Shown one piece after another: positions 19,524 through 28,361 of a DNA stretch of 64,000 nucleotides. Within the stretch, counting starts at the first letter, position 1. The number at the start of each line of letters is the position of its first letter. Source of the DNA: Streptomyces sp. NBC_01707. Lineage in GTDB: Bacteria > Actinomycetota > Actinomycetes > Streptomycetales > Streptomycetaceae. The notes under the pieces are model-generated. The model did not search any database. It was not told the origin of the DNA and was given only the letters and a program-made list of their open reading frames with translations. The translations under genes were made by a program, and so were the position numbers. The stretch is taken from the NCBI RefSeq assembly GCF_041438805.1, contig NZ_CP109190.1, positions 1,612,001 to 1,676,000 on the forward strand, written 5' to 3'.

Positions 19524-21473
19524 ATGGTCACCGCCGAACACGCCCGTACGAGTCGATTGCGGGCGTGGATGTTGGAGGGCCTGTCCGACATGGCCAGGCA
19601 CCAGCAGGGGCAGCAGGCAGAGCCGGAGCCCGCGCACAAGGGGCAGCGGTGGTGGCGGGTGATGTGCCTGACAGGCGTCGACTACTTCTCCACGCTGGGC
19701 TATCAGCCGGGCATCGCCGCCCTTGCCGCCGGACTCCTGTCCCCGGTGGCCACCGTCGTGCTCGTGATCGTCACTCTGGCCGGCGCGCTGCCGGTCTACC
19801 GGCGGGTGGCCGAGGAGAGTCCGCGGGGCGAAGGCTCCATCGCGATGCTGGAACGACTGTTGTCGTTCTGGAAGGGCAAGCTGTTCGTACTGACTCTGCT
19901 CGGCTTCGCCGCCACCGACTTCCTGATCACCATCACGCTGTCGGCGGCTGACGCCTCCACCCACCTGGTGGAGAACCCGCACCTGACCGATGTACTGCAC
20001 GACAAGCAGATGCTGATCACACTGCTGCTGGTCGCACTGCTCGGGGCGGTGTTCCTCAAGGGCTTCCTGGAGGCCATCGGCGTCGCCGTCGTCCTGGTCG
20101 GGATCTACCTGACCCTGAACGTCGTGGTCGTGGTCGTGGGCCTGTGGCACGTCGCCACCGCCGCGCACGTGGTCACCGACTGGACCGCCGCCCTGACCAC
20201 CGAGCACGGCAACGTCATCGCGATGGTCGGCGTCGCGCTGCTGGTCTTCCCGAAGCTGGCCCTTGGCCTGTCCGGCTTCGAGACCGGCGTCGCGGTCATG
20301 CCGCACGTCGAAGGCGACCCCGACGACACCGAGGAGAAGCCCGCCGGCCGTATCCGGGACACGAAGAAGCTGCTGACCACCGCCGCGGTGATCATGAGCG
20401 TGTTCCTGATCACCACCAGCTTCATCACCACGGTGCTCATCCCGGAGAAGGAGTTCCAGTCGGGCGGCCAGGCCAACGGCCGCGCACTCGCGTACCTGGC
20501 GCACGAGTACCTCGGAAACCTCTTCGGCACGGTCTACGACGTCTCCACCATCGCCATCCTGTGGTTCGCCGGCGCCTCCGCCATGGCCGGCCTGCTCAAC
20601 CTGATGCCTCGCTACCTGCCCCGGTACGGCATGGCCCCGCACTGGGCGCGCGCCGTACGCCCGATGGTGATCGTCTTCACCCTGGTGGCATTTCTGGTCA
20701 CATGGATCTTCGACGCCGACGTCGACGCCCAGGGTGGTGCCTACGCCACCGGCGTCCTCGTGCTGATCAGCTCCGCCGCCATCGCCGTCACCATCGCCGC
20801 GCGCAAGGCCGGTCAGCGCAACTGGACCATCGCCTTCGCCGTCATCTCTGCGATCTTCCTCTACACCACCGTGGTCAACGTCATCGAGCGCCCCGACGGC
20901 GTGAAGATCGGTGCCTGCTTCATCGCCGGAATCATCCTCGTCTCACTGCTTTCACGACTCGCCCGCGCCTTCGAACTGCGGGTCACCAGCGTGACCATGG
21001 ACGACATGGCGGAACGTTTCGTGCGGGACGTCGCCAGCCGCAGAATCCGGTTCATCGCCAATGAGCCCGACAACCGCGACAGAGCCGAGTACCGCAACAA
21101 GATCGAGCAGATCCGTCACGACAACGACGTCCCGACCCCGGAGGACTTCGTCTTCGTCGAGGTCACCGTCCTCGACCCCTCGGAGTTCGAGGCGGGCCTG
21201 AACGTACGTGGCGAAGTCCTGCACGGCCGGTACCGCGTCCTGACCCTGGAGAGCTCCTCCATCCCCAACGCCCTCGCCGCCCTGCTCCTGCACGTCCGCG
21301 ACACCACCGGCTGCACCCCGCACATCTACTTCGAGTGGACCGAGGGCAACCCCTTCACCAACTTCCTCCGCTTCTTCCTCTTCGGCCAGGGCGAGGTCGC
21401 CCCCGTCACCCGCGAGGTCCTCCGCGAGGCCGAACCCGACCGGGCCCGCCGCCCCGCCGTCCACGTCGGCTGA
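19524..21473 (+). CDS. APC-superfamily transporter with large C-terminal cytoplasmic domain
   Basis: A 649-residue protein with a polar N-terminus, about 12 membrane helices (residues about 50-490) and a soluble C-terminal domain of about 160 residues. It begins the membrane part with [20 protein letters not shown] and includes [19 protein letters not shown], the helix-6 region of APC permeases. The annotation as an amino-acid permease is customary for this actinobacterial family, but substrate is unknown; its place in a potassium island makes K+ uptake possible (inference). The ATG at 19524 has AGGAGAG 8-14 bases upstream and was preferred to an earlier in-frame ATG at 19476. Confidence 0.8.
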   Translation: MVTAEHARTSRLRAWMLEGLSDMARHQQGQQAEPEPAHKGQRWWRVMCLTGVDYFSTLGYQPGIAALAAGLLSPVATVVLVIVTLAGALPVYRRVAEESPRGEGSIAMLERLLSFWKGKLFVLTLLGFAATDFLITITLSAADASTHLVENPHLTDVLHDKQMLITLLLVALLGAVFLKGFLEAIGVAVVLVGIYLTLNVVVVVVGLWHVATAAHVVTDWTAALTTEHGNVIAMVGVALLVFPKLALGLSGFETGVAVMPHVEGDPDDTEEKPAGRIRDTKKLLTTAAVIMSVFLITTSFITTVLIPEKEFQSGGQANGRALAYLAHEYLGNLFGTVYDVSTIAILWFAGASAMAGLLNLMPRYLPRYGMAPHWARAVRPMVIVFTLVAFLVTWIFDADVDAQGGAYATGVLVLISSAAIAVTIAARKAGQRNWTIAFAVISAIFLYTTVVNVIERPDGVKIGACFIAGIILVSLLSRLARAFELRVTSVTMDDMAERFVRDVASRRIRFIANEPDNRDRAEYRNKIEQIRHDNDVPTPEDFVFVEVTVLDPSEFEAGLNVRGEVLHGRYRVLTLESSSIPNALAALLLHVRDTTGCTPHIYFEWTEGNPFTNFLRFFLFGQGEVAPVTREVLREAEPDRARRPAVHVG

Positions 21474-21477
21474 ATAC

Positions 21478-21684
21478 CCCGGTCACCCCCAGGCCGGAGT
21501 CGTCGAAACCGTCACCTCAGGGAAGATGGTTCTGATCGTCGACGGAACCGAGCACCCCGTCGAGGCCGGACAGACCGCCACCCTCGACGGCGACACCTCC
21601 CATACCTACCGCGGCGCAGGCGACGAGACCTGCCATCTGATCACGACCGTCCACCTGCCGGCCGGCCCCTCAGCCAGTATTTGA
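21478..21684 (+). pseudogene. Cupin-domain fragment directly after the APC transporter
   Basis: The frame reads PGHPQAGVVETVTSG, then KMVLIVDGTEHPVEAGQTA, LDGDTSHTYRGAGDETCHL and ITTVHLP before TGA. This is the second half of a cupin barrel, as found at the C-terminus of XRE/cupin transcriptional regulators. The DNA-binding domain and the first half of the barrel are absent, and the fragment begins 4 bp after the transporter stop. It therefore looks like the 3' stub of a regulator gene lost at a rearrangement junction. A short internal ORF (ATG within SGKM) could still be translated. Confidence 0.55.
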
Positions 21685-21798
21685 TACTGCGCATGCCAAC
21701 CTGCGAACGGCGCCGACTCGGGTGCTCGGTCGCGGCCGGCCGAGTCACCGATCGAGCAGGGCCGCAGGCGGCACGGCCGGCAGCCCGCAGCACCCCCT

Positions 21799-24345
21799 TC
21801 AGGATGTGGCTGCAGCCGGGAGGTCCGGGTGGCCCGAGGGATGACCGACCGCTGCGGGCAGCGTCAGGACCATGGTCATGCCGCCGCCGGGGGTGTCCTC
21901 GGCGGTCAGCGTGCCGCCGATCGCCTCTGCGAACCCGCGGGCGACCGCGAGACCGAGGCCGACGCCCGCCCCGCGCGGGGCGTCTCCGTAGCGCTGGAAC
22001 GGCGCGAAGATACGGCCCTTCGCCTCGTCCGGGACACCTGGACCGCGGTCCGTCACCCGGACTTCCACACGCTCGGCGATCGCGCTGGCCGAAACCACCA
22101 CGGGCTCACCTTCGGGGGCGTACTTGACCGCGTTCTCGACGATGTTGGCGACGGTGCGCTCCAGCAGGCCCGGGTCGACCGCGACCATCGGAAGGTTTTC
22201 AGGGATGTCGAGGACGACGCTGTCCTCCGGTACGCCGCCGAGCGCCATCGGGACGACCTCGTCGACATAGATCTCCCGGATGATCGGGGTGACGGTTCCG
22301 GTCTGGAGGCGGGACATGTCGAGGAGGTTGCCGACGAGGTGGTCGAGCCGGTCCGCGCCCGCCTCGATGCCTGCGAGGAGCTCGGCGTGGTCCGCCTCGG
22401 ACCACTCCACGTCGTCGGACCTGAGGGAGGAGACGGCGGCCTTGATGCCTGCCAGTGGCGTACGCAGGTCATGGCTGACCGCGGCGAGCAGGGCGGTCCG
22501 GATGCGGTTGCCCTCGGCCAGTTCTCGAGCGTGCTCCGCCTCCCCGACCAGGCGCTGACGGTCGATCACCACGGCGGCCTGGGCGGCGAAGGCGGCCAGC
22601 ACCCGGCGGTCCTCCGCGGGCAGGACACGGCCGGAGAGGGCCAGCGCCATGTGGTCGCCGACCGGCATGTCCACATCCGCGTCCTCGGGGCGTGCGAGCG
22701 GACGGGCCGTCCCTGCGCTGCCGGTGCAGGTCCACGGATCGACGTCGCTTTCGCGCTCCAGCAGCGCCACGGACTCCATGTTGAAGATCTCGCGCACCTG
22801 TTCCAGGAGCGATTCCAGGCTCGTCTCGCCGCGCAGCACGTTGCCCGCGAGGAAGGAGAGGATCTCGGACTCGGCGCGAAGCCGGGCGGCCTGATGGGTG
22901 CGGCGGGCGGCCAGGTCCACGACGGAGGCGACCGAGACGGCCACGCCGACGAAGATCACGATGGCGACGATGTTCTTGGGGTCCGCGATGGTGAACTCGT
23001 GCAGCGGAGGAGTGAAGTAGTAGTTGAGCAGCAATGAGCCGATGGCGACAGAGCCCAGTGCCGGGAGGAGCCCGCCGATCAGTGCCGCAGCCACCGTCAA
23101 CGTGAGAAACAACAGCATGTCGTTGGCGAGTCCCACCTCTGGTGCGACGCCGTTGAGCAGGAGAGTGAGCACGACGGGGCCCACGACACCGACGAGCCAG
23201 CCCCAGATGATCCGGGCTCGGCCCAGGCGGGCACCACGGGCCACGGGCAGGCCTCTGCCCTTGGCTGCTTCTCCATGGGTGACGATGTGGACGTCGAGGT
23301 CGGGTCCCGACTCACGGGCGACGGTGGCGCTGACGCCGGGGCCGAAGGCGTACTGCCACGTCCTGCGGCGGCTGACGCCGAGCACGATCTGGGTTGCGTT
23401 CACACCACGGGCGAAGTCGAGCAGGGCGGACGGGACGTTGTCGCCTATGACGTGGTGGAACGTGCCGCCGAGGTCCTCGACCAGGGTCCGCTGGGCCGCG
23501 AGCTCCTTGGGCGAGGCAGCGCTCAGGCCGTCGCTGCGGGCGACGTAGACCGCGAGCACCTCGCCGCCGGCGCCCTTCTCGGCAAGCCGGACGGCGCGGC
23601 GGATGAGCGTACGTCCCTCGGGGCCACCGGTGAGGCCGACCACGATGCGCTCGCGGGAGCCCCAGATCTTGGAGACCCGGTGTTCGGTGCGGTACTCCTG
23701 CAGGTATTCGTCGACCCGGTCCGCCGTCCACAGCAGCGCCAACTCTCGCAGCGCGGTGAGGTTGCCGGGCCGGAAGTAATTGGACAGCGCGGCATCGACC
23801 TTGTCCGGCTTGTAGACATTGCCGTGGGCCATCCGGCGGCGCAGCGCCTGGGGTGACATGTCGACCAGCTCGATCTGGTCCGCCCGGCGGACAACCTCGT
23901 CGGGGACGGTCTCACGCTGCCGGACGCCCGTGATCGACTCCACCACGTCACCGAGCGACTCCAGGTGCTGGATGTTGACGGTGGAGACGACGTCGATGCC
24001 GGCCTGGAGGAGCTCTTCGACGTCCTGCCAGCGCTTGGCGTTGCGGGAGCCCGGCACATTGGTGTGGGCCAGTTCATCGACGAGGGCGACGGCCGGGCGG
24101 CGCTCCAGCACCGCGTCGACGTCCATCTCGGTGAAGACGGTGTCGCGGTATTCGATCTCGCGGCGCTGAATCTGGTCGAGGCCGTGGAGCATCACTTCGG
24201 TGCGGGTCCGGTTGTGGTGTTCCACGAACGCAACCACACAGTCCGTGCCGCGTTCGATCCGGCGGTGCGCCTCGGAGAGCATCGCGTATGTCTTGCCGAC
24301 ACCGGGTGCCGCGCCGAGGTAGATCCGGAGCTTGCCGCGTCCCAT
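21799..24345 (-). CDS. kdpD: KdpD-family sensor histidine kinase paired with KdpE
   Basis: An 848-residue kinase with the full KdpD architecture. Walker A GAAPGVGKT is at about 11-19 and the VDELAHTNVPGSRNAKRW segment follows. The USP-like domain ends IVLGVSRRRTWQYAF. Four hydrophobic helices occupy about 385-480, and a GAF-like segment comes next. SHDLRTPLAG has its histidine near 626, and the ATPase domain has NIVENAVKYAPEG, DRGPGVPD and GVGLGLAVARG. It lies 68 bp downstream of kdpE on the same strand. Compared with the orphan KdpD at 14755-17358 it keeps a better-matched N-box. It is the likely cognate kinase for KdpE. Confidence 0.94.
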   Translation of the reverse strand: MGRGKLRIYLGAAPGVGKTYAMLSEAHRRIERGTDCVVAFVEHHNRTRTEVMLHGLDQIQRREIEYRDTVFTEMDVDAVLERRPAVALVDELAHTNVPGSRNAKRWQDVEELLQAGIDVVSTVNIQHLESLGDVVESITGVRQRETVPDEVVRRADQIELVDMSPQALRRRMAHGNVYKPDKVDAALSNYFRPGNLTALRELALLWTADRVDEYLQEYRTEHRVSKIWGSRERIVVGLTGGPEGRTLIRRAVRLAEKGAGGEVLAVYVARSDGLSAASPKELAAQRTLVEDLGGTFHHVIGDNVPSALLDFARGVNATQIVLGVSRRRTWQYAFGPGVSATVARESGPDLDVHIVTHGEAAKGRGLPVARGARLGRARIIWGWLVGVVGPVVLTLLLNGVAPEVGLANDMLLFLTLTVAAALIGGLLPALGSVAIGSLLLNYYFTPPLHEFTIADPKNIVAIVIFVGVAVSVASVVDLAARRTHQAARLRAESEILSFLAGNVLRGETSLESLLEQVREIFNMESVALLERESDVDPWTCTGSAGTARPLARPEDADVDMPVGDHMALALSGRVLPAEDRRVLAAFAAQAAVVIDRQRLVGEAEHARELAEGNRIRTALLAAVSHDLRTPLAGIKAAVSSLRSDDVEWSEADHAELLAGIEAGADRLDHLVGNLLDMSRLQTGTVTPIIREIYVDEVVPMALGGVPEDSVVLDIPENLPMVAVDPGLLERTVANIVENAVKYAPEGEPVVVSASAIAERVEVRVTDRGPGVPDEAKGRIFAPFQRYGDAPRGAGVGLGLAVARGFAEAIGGTLTAEDTPGGGMTMVLTLPAAVGHPSGHPDLPAAATS

Positions 24346-24413
24346 GGTTCCGATCTTTGCAGTTGAGGGGCTTGTTTACAGGTCCGACGCGGTCGGCCGG
24401 ACCGCGGAGCGCC

Positions 24414-25097
24414 TCACATCTCGAATCGGTAGCCCATGCCAGGGGCAGTGATGAGATGCCGGGGATGCGAGGGATCCGCCTCGAGTTTGCGACGCAGTTG
24501 GGCCATGTAGACCCGGAGATAGTTGGCCTGCGTGCCGTAGGTGGGACCCCACACCTCCTGCAGGAGTTGCTTCTGGCCGACGAGTCGCCCGCGATGGTGG
24601 ATCAGCACTTCCAGCAGGTGCCATTCGGTCGGGGTGAGACGGACGTCGCGCCCCTCCCGATTGACCCTCTTCTTCAGCAGGTCGACGGTGAATGCCTCGG
24701 TCGCGACGATCACCGAATCTTCGGTGGCCGATACAGCGGCGGCTCGACGGGATGCGGCACGAAGCCGGGCCAGAAGTTCGTCCATGCTGAAGGGCTTGGT
24801 GATGTAATCGTCGGCGCCCGCGTCGAGTGCCACCACCTTCTCGTCGGAGGTCCGTCGGGCGGAGACCACGAGGATCGGCGCCCGGCTCCAGCCGCGAAGT
24901 CCCTTGATCACGTCGATACCGTCCATGTCGGGCAGGCCGAGATCCAGCAGTACGACGTCCGGAGGACACGCGGCGGCCAGCCGCAGCGCCGTCTCTCCGT
25001 CAGAGGCTGCGTGCACCTCGTACTTGCGTGCCTTGAGATTGATCTCGAGAGCCCGTACGAGCTGTAGCTCGTCCTCCACCACCAGCACCCGAGTCAT
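24414..25097 (-). CDS. kdpE: KdpE response regulator
   Basis: A 227-residue OmpR/PhoB-type regulator. The receiver domain has VVEDE at residues 7-11, the phospho-acceptor aspartate at 52 (VVLLDLGLPDMDG) and the conserved lysine in YITKPFSMDELLARL. The winged-helix effector includes RLTPTEWHLLEVLIHHRGR and HLITAPGMGYRF. It should activate kdp operons on low K+ or high osmolarity when phosphorylated by KdpD. It is the only KdpE in the window and might serve both kdp operons. It is preceded on the same strand by an orphan microprotein-kdpF pair. Confidence 0.95.
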   Translation of the reverse strand: MTRVLVVEDELQLVRALEINLKARKYEVHAASDGETALRLAAACPPDVVLLDLGLPDMDGIDVIKGLRGWSRAPILVVSARRTSDEKVVALDAGADDYITKPFSMDELLARLRAASRRAAAVSATEDSVIVATEAFTVDLLKKRVNREGRDVRLTPTEWHLLEVLIHHRGRLVGQKQLLQEVWGPTYGTQANYLRVYMAQLRRKLEADPSHPRHLITAPGMGYRFEM

Positions 25098-25215
25098 GGC
25101 TGTGCCGCCTTTCTGCTGTGCACGAGGAGCGTCACGTCATGGACTTGTGAGGGAGCCGACGGCCCCCAGGGCAGGCAGTTGGAGCACACCGGCGAGGACG
25201 GGGCTCATATCGGGC

Positions 25216-25305
25216 TCAGAACCTCTCCGGATGGAGAAGGGCGAGGACGAGATAGCCCAGCAGGGCGAAGGCCACGATCAGACCGACGACGTTCTCGGCA
25301 GTCAC
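25216..25305 (-). CDS. kdpF: Orphan KdpF small subunit
   Basis: A 29-residue single-span protein (VTAENVVGLIVAFALLGYLV, ending LHPERF) that follows the KdpF pattern, with a conservative lysine-to-arginine change in the terminal PERF. Its GTG overlaps the upstream microprotein stop (GTGA). No kdpA, kdpB or kdpC follows; the next gene is kdpE after 118 bp. It is either a leftover of a deleted kdpFABC operon or a retained peptide acting with the sensor pair. Confidence 0.82.
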   Translation of the reverse strand: MTAENVVGLIVAFALLGYLVLALLHPERF

Positions 25306-25385
25306 AGCTTCGCCACCCCCTTGGCAACGAGAGCCACCAGCGCGAAGACCGCGATCGTGGTGACGACGAAGGCCATGTCGGCCAC
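25302..25385 (-). CDS. 27-residue single-helix microprotein (second copy)
   Basis: A 28-codon frame starting at GTG with AGGAGG 5 bases upstream, a strong ribosome-binding site. The peptide reads VADMAFVVTTIAVFALVALV then AKGVAKL, one membrane helix with a basic tail. It matches the microprotein at 6422-6505 in length, in the core FALV.L.AKGV..L and in the 4-bp GTGA overlap with kdpF. An internal ATG at codon 4 is a possible alternative start. Function unknown; its persistence without kdpABC argues for a role beyond the pump itself or for recent deletion. Confidence 0.7.
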   Translation of the reverse strand: MADMAFVVTTIAVFALVALVAKGVAKL

Positions 25386-25590
25386 CGTGTCCTCCTGGAT
25401 GAGATTCGGATCGGACGGACGCTTAGAGGAAACCCCCGCTCCGAGCGGGCACACGCTCCGTTGACGGGTCCCTTACGACCATCGGTGCTCTCTTGACGGA
25501 CCCCATACGCAGCCGTCCCCGGACCAGGAACATGCAGGTCCTGCGCACGTCGGACGGCGGTCCACGGTCCAACAACCCGTCGGTTTCCGG

Positions 25591-25713
25591 TCACCTGTCG
25601 CGCTGAACTGTCCGAGGCGGCTGCGCCCTCGCCACGTGGGTGTTCAATCCCCGGCGCGTGGTCGCCAGGACCACCCGGTCGGCACGGCTTCAGGACCCGC
25701 CGGCGGGGCGGAT
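25591..25713 (-). pseudogene. Decayed C-terminus of a second RCK channel gene
   Basis: One frame gives RRVLK and, after a one-base shift, ADRVVLATTRRGLN, then THVARAQPPRTVQRDR and a stop. The intact channel at 12679-14607 ends GRVLRAGDRVVLATTRRGLD followed by about 14 residues, so the match covers the last beta strands of the second RCK domain. Nothing upstream of this piece aligns. It sits just behind the microprotein-kdpF-kdpE-kdpD group, which supports the idea that this locus is a partly deleted duplicate of the K+ island. Confidence 0.6.
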
Positions 25714-26058
25714 GCCCGTCGAGTCCTGGGCTCGGCTGACCTGCATCAGAGGGGTGTCAGGAACAGCCGGGAGGTCTTGAGCCGTTGTCCGCGAGCCATT
25801 TGGATGGAGAGCGTGAACAGCGAGTGGCTCCTTCTCGACCGGCCGCCTCATCAGGCGTCGCCTCGTCGTGTGCCCCGCTGCCCGGACACGCCCGTTTCTC
25901 CCCCACGCCTTCGGGGCGCCGGGGAGACCCCTGACGCGTAGTCCGTAGCCCTCGGGGCGCCGTGACCTGGTCCGGCGCCCCTTCGCCGTATCCGTACACG
26001 CCCGACCCCTCCGCAAACGCGGCGGGTGGCAAAGCGTGCCCAGAGCCATGGATGGACC
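25714..26058. other. Intergenic region with no supported gene
   Basis: About 345 bp between the RCK-gene remnant and the SDR gene. Short open frames occur on both strands, but none has a plausible start, ribosome-binding site or recognisable protein pattern. The end of the interval should hold the promoter of the SDR gene. Confidence 0.4.
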
Positions 26059-26868
26059 ATGTCCGACTCGAAAGTTTCCTCCCGCACCGTCCTCGTCACC
26101 GGGGCCACCTCCGGTATCGGCTACGAGACGGCACGGCTGCTCGCCGAGCGCGGCGACACCGTCCTCGTACACGGCCGCACGGCCGAAGAGGCGCAGGCTG
26201 CGACCGACAAGCTCGTCGCCACGGCCGGAATCCCCGCCGAGCATCTGTGCCCCTTCGGCGCGGACTTCTCCAGCCTCGAAGAGGTCGAACGACTCGCCCA
26301 CCGAGTCGCCGTCGAACACCCGCACCTGGACGTCCTCGTCAACAACGCGGCCATCGCCGCCCCCGAGCGTCACACCGTCACCGTGGACGGCAACGAAATC
26401 GCGTTCCAGGTCAACTTCCTGGCGCACTACCTGCTCACCAACCTGCTGGACGATGCGCTCACCAGCGAGCCGGGCGGCCGCGTCGTCAACGTCTCCTCCT
26501 CTCTGCACCGCACCGGCTCCATCCAGTGGAGTGACCCCAATCGCGCTCGCCGCTACTCCCGCCTCGCCGCCTACGCCCAGTCCCAGCTGGCACTCACCGT
26601 CTTCGCAGCGGACCCGCGCGTGACTGCCGTCTCCATCCACCCCGGCATCTGCGACACCGCCCTGCTCCCGCTCTACGCCCACCACGGAGCCACCGCGTCC
26701 GACGGCGCGGCCCACGTCGTACGCCTCTGCGACCCGGCCACGGAAATCGTCAACGGCGCGTACTACGACTGCGACCAGCGCGTCGAGCCCGCTCCCGCCG
26801 CCACCGAAGACCGCACGGTCCAGCGGCTCAACAAGCTGGCCGACGTCCTCGTCGGCCAGCTCACCTGA
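26059..26868 (+). CDS. SDR-family protein lacking the catalytic lysine
   Basis: A 269-residue short-chain dehydrogenase/reductase fold. The NAD(P)-binding glycine motif TGATSGIG is at residues 14-21, NNAAIA at 95-100 and the catalytic serine region VNVSSS at 143-148. The active-site tyrosine is Y172, but the YxxxK lysine is replaced by glutamine (YAQSQ, Q176; codon CAG). In classical SDRs this lysine positions the cofactor and lowers the tyrosine pKa, so the enzyme may be impaired or have another role. The ATG at 26059 precedes the family-typical N-terminus. Substrate unknown. Confidence 0.82.
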   Translation: MSDSKVSSRTVLVTGATSGIGYETARLLAERGDTVLVHGRTAEEAQAATDKLVATAGIPAEHLCPFGADFSSLEEVERLAHRVAVEHPHLDVLVNNAAIAAPERHTVTVDGNEIAFQVNFLAHYLLTNLLDDALTSEPGGRVVNVSSSLHRTGSIQWSDPNRARRYSRLAAYAQSQLALTVFAADPRVTAVSIHPGICDTALLPLYAHHGATASDGAAHVVRLCDPATEIVNGAYYDCDQRVEPAPAATEDRTVQRLNKLADVLVGQLT

Positions 26869-26885
26869 AGGGACCACGAACGCTC

Positions 26886-26963
26886 ATGTCGAAGCGCGCA
26901 CGTAAGAAGAAGGCCCGCCGCAAGAGGAAGGCGAACCACGGCCGCAAGGCCGGCGCGAGCTGA
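26886..26963 (+). CDS. 50S ribosomal protein bL37
   Basis: A 25-residue, extremely basic microprotein (MSKRARKKKARRKRKANHGR then KAGAS). It matches the actinobacterial ribosomal protein bL37, a short peptide of the large subunit seen in mycobacterial ribosome structures, especially in the KANHG segment. It lies 17 bp after the SDR stop, with GAAGGGACC upstream, and is followed by a strong hairpin terminator. It is far from ribosomal operons, as is normal for this protein. Confidence 0.8.
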   Translation: MSKRARKKKARRKRKANHGRKAGAS

Positions 26964-26973
26964 ACCCGACTGG

Positions 26974-27002
26974 GGGCGGCCTGTCAACAGGGCAGGCCGC
27001 CC
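26974..27002 (+). terminator. Hairpin after bL37
   Basis: GGGCGGCCTG (26974-26983) pairs perfectly with CAGGCCGCCC (26993-27002) across a 9-base loop, 10 bp after the bL37 stop codon. Confidence 0.8.
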
Positions 27003-27255
27003 GCCTCGCGTCGAGCCCGGGCGGAACACCACATGCTCCAGCGTGTATCGCACCGACTCCTCGCGTGCATTGCACGGTTCCCCACCGCCGCGCCCGCCGG
27101 GCAGCCCTGGCCCAGCATGTCCGGCCCACCGGACCCCACCACCGGTGAGCCGGCCCGACCGACCGCAGGTCGTGCGGTTTCGTCCAGGATCGCGTGCCGC
27201 TGCGTGGCGACCCCACCGTCGCGCCGGATCGACGGCGAGACCGCGCGCTCAGTCC

Positions 27256-27861
27256 TCAAGGTCTCCGGTCTGAACCAGTGTCTTCGGGGCGCCGGCGCAT
27301 ACCCGCCCGGGTCGAACGCGAATGCGCCGCCTCCCTGTCGATCCGTTCGGACAGCTGGCTGAGCGCGGTCGCCCCGCACAGCAACGTTCCTCGCCCCAGG
27401 GACGAGCGGGCGCCCGCGTCCAGCAGCTGCCACAGCTGGGGATTGGCAATGAGTACCCGCGGGTCCAATTCGACACGTGCGCCGTCCAGGTCGCGCAGCA
27501 CCAGTCGCAGCGAGACCCCGTCGGACCAGCGCACCCCCACCAGGCGGTCCGTCCGCACCCGGCGCCTGCGCAGCAGACCGCGGGAAGCCAGCCAGCCCTC
27601 GCCGGCAGTCACCCGCGGCGGCACCAGCACCACTAGCAGCAGGAGAGCGAGCGCAACCCACATGAGGGCGCGCAACCCGGTAATTCGGCCGGAGCCCACG
27701 TCGATCAGTAGCAACAGTCCCAGGAGCAAAGCGGAGCAGCCGCAGGCGGCCCGTACCTCAGCGGACCAGCCGTCGTCCGACGCGGTCGTTCCTGGAGGGT
27801 TGCCCCGGTCGGCATCGTGCCGCGGTACACATTGAGTCACATTTCGTCCCATACAACCCAC
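27256..27861 (-). CDS. Small membrane protein of unknown function
   Basis: A 201-residue protein with two adjacent hydrophobic helices (about 42-55, CSALLLGLLLLIDVG; about 66-82, ALMWVALALLLLVVLVPP). A soluble, arginine-rich domain follows (RVTAGEGWLASRGLLRRRRV, RLVLRDLDGARVELDPRVL), resembling PH-like domains attached to bacterial membrane anchors. The last 25 residues are basic and low in complexity and may come from a late frame change. The start is uncertain because the first 30 residues look poorly conserved; an internal start is possible. No neighbour points to a role. Confidence 0.6.
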   Translation of the reverse strand: MGCMGRNVTQCVPRHDADRGNPPGTTASDDGWSAEVRAACGCSALLLGLLLLIDVGSGRITGLRALMWVALALLLLVVLVPPRVTAGEGWLASRGLLRRRRVRTDRLVGVRWSDGVSLRLVLRDLDGARVELDPRVLIANPQLWQLLDAGARSSLGRGTLLCGATALSQLSERIDREAAHSRSTRAGMRRRPEDTGSDRRP

Positions 27862-28361
27862 GCTAAATAGGTTCCCGCACCCCGGCAGGTTATTGATGCG
27901 CCGCTGACGCGGCTCGCGGCACCTTTGACGCCGCCCTGACCGTCTCCGTCAAGAACTCGCCGCTTCGGCCAGGAGCACGCCGTCTCCCGGACAGGGCCGG
28001 CCGAACAGGGACACGCCCTGATCAGCCAGGTAATACTCCCGCCCCACCCCCCGGAATCACCTTCGCCGTTGCAGACCCCTCTGGTGGCTGTGCTCCTTCC
28101 CGATCACACCGGTGCGGCACTCGGCGTGGCTGTGTCCGGCCGCCTTGACCATCGCGGGAACGTCAACAGAATGACGAGTCCCCTCGATCGAGAAGACCGG
28201 TGTCGGCACGCGGTTGCATATGGGCCGGGAGACACGTTCTCGGCATCTCCTCCCCCGGTTCCCGGGTCCGTGCCCCGGCACGATCAGCCGCTCGACGCCC
28301 ACTCATCCCCGTTGCCTCACCACACCAATCAGGTGTTGCGACGACCGGTTGCATCCTCCCC
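27862..28361. other. Gene-poor stretch before an IS remnant
   Basis: About 500 bp with lower GC than the neighbourhood and only short overlapping frames on both strands, none with recognisable protein features. It probably consists of decayed DNA connected with the IS3-type remnant that follows. Confidence 0.4.

Noticed and set aside
25636..25941. Plus-strand ORF upstream of the SDR gene
   Set aside because: It overlaps the RCK-gene remnant on the other strand and has no ribosome-binding site or family resemblance.
28057..28302. Small ORFs on both strands in the gap before the IS remnant
   Set aside because: They overlap each other, lack start signals and resemble no known protein.
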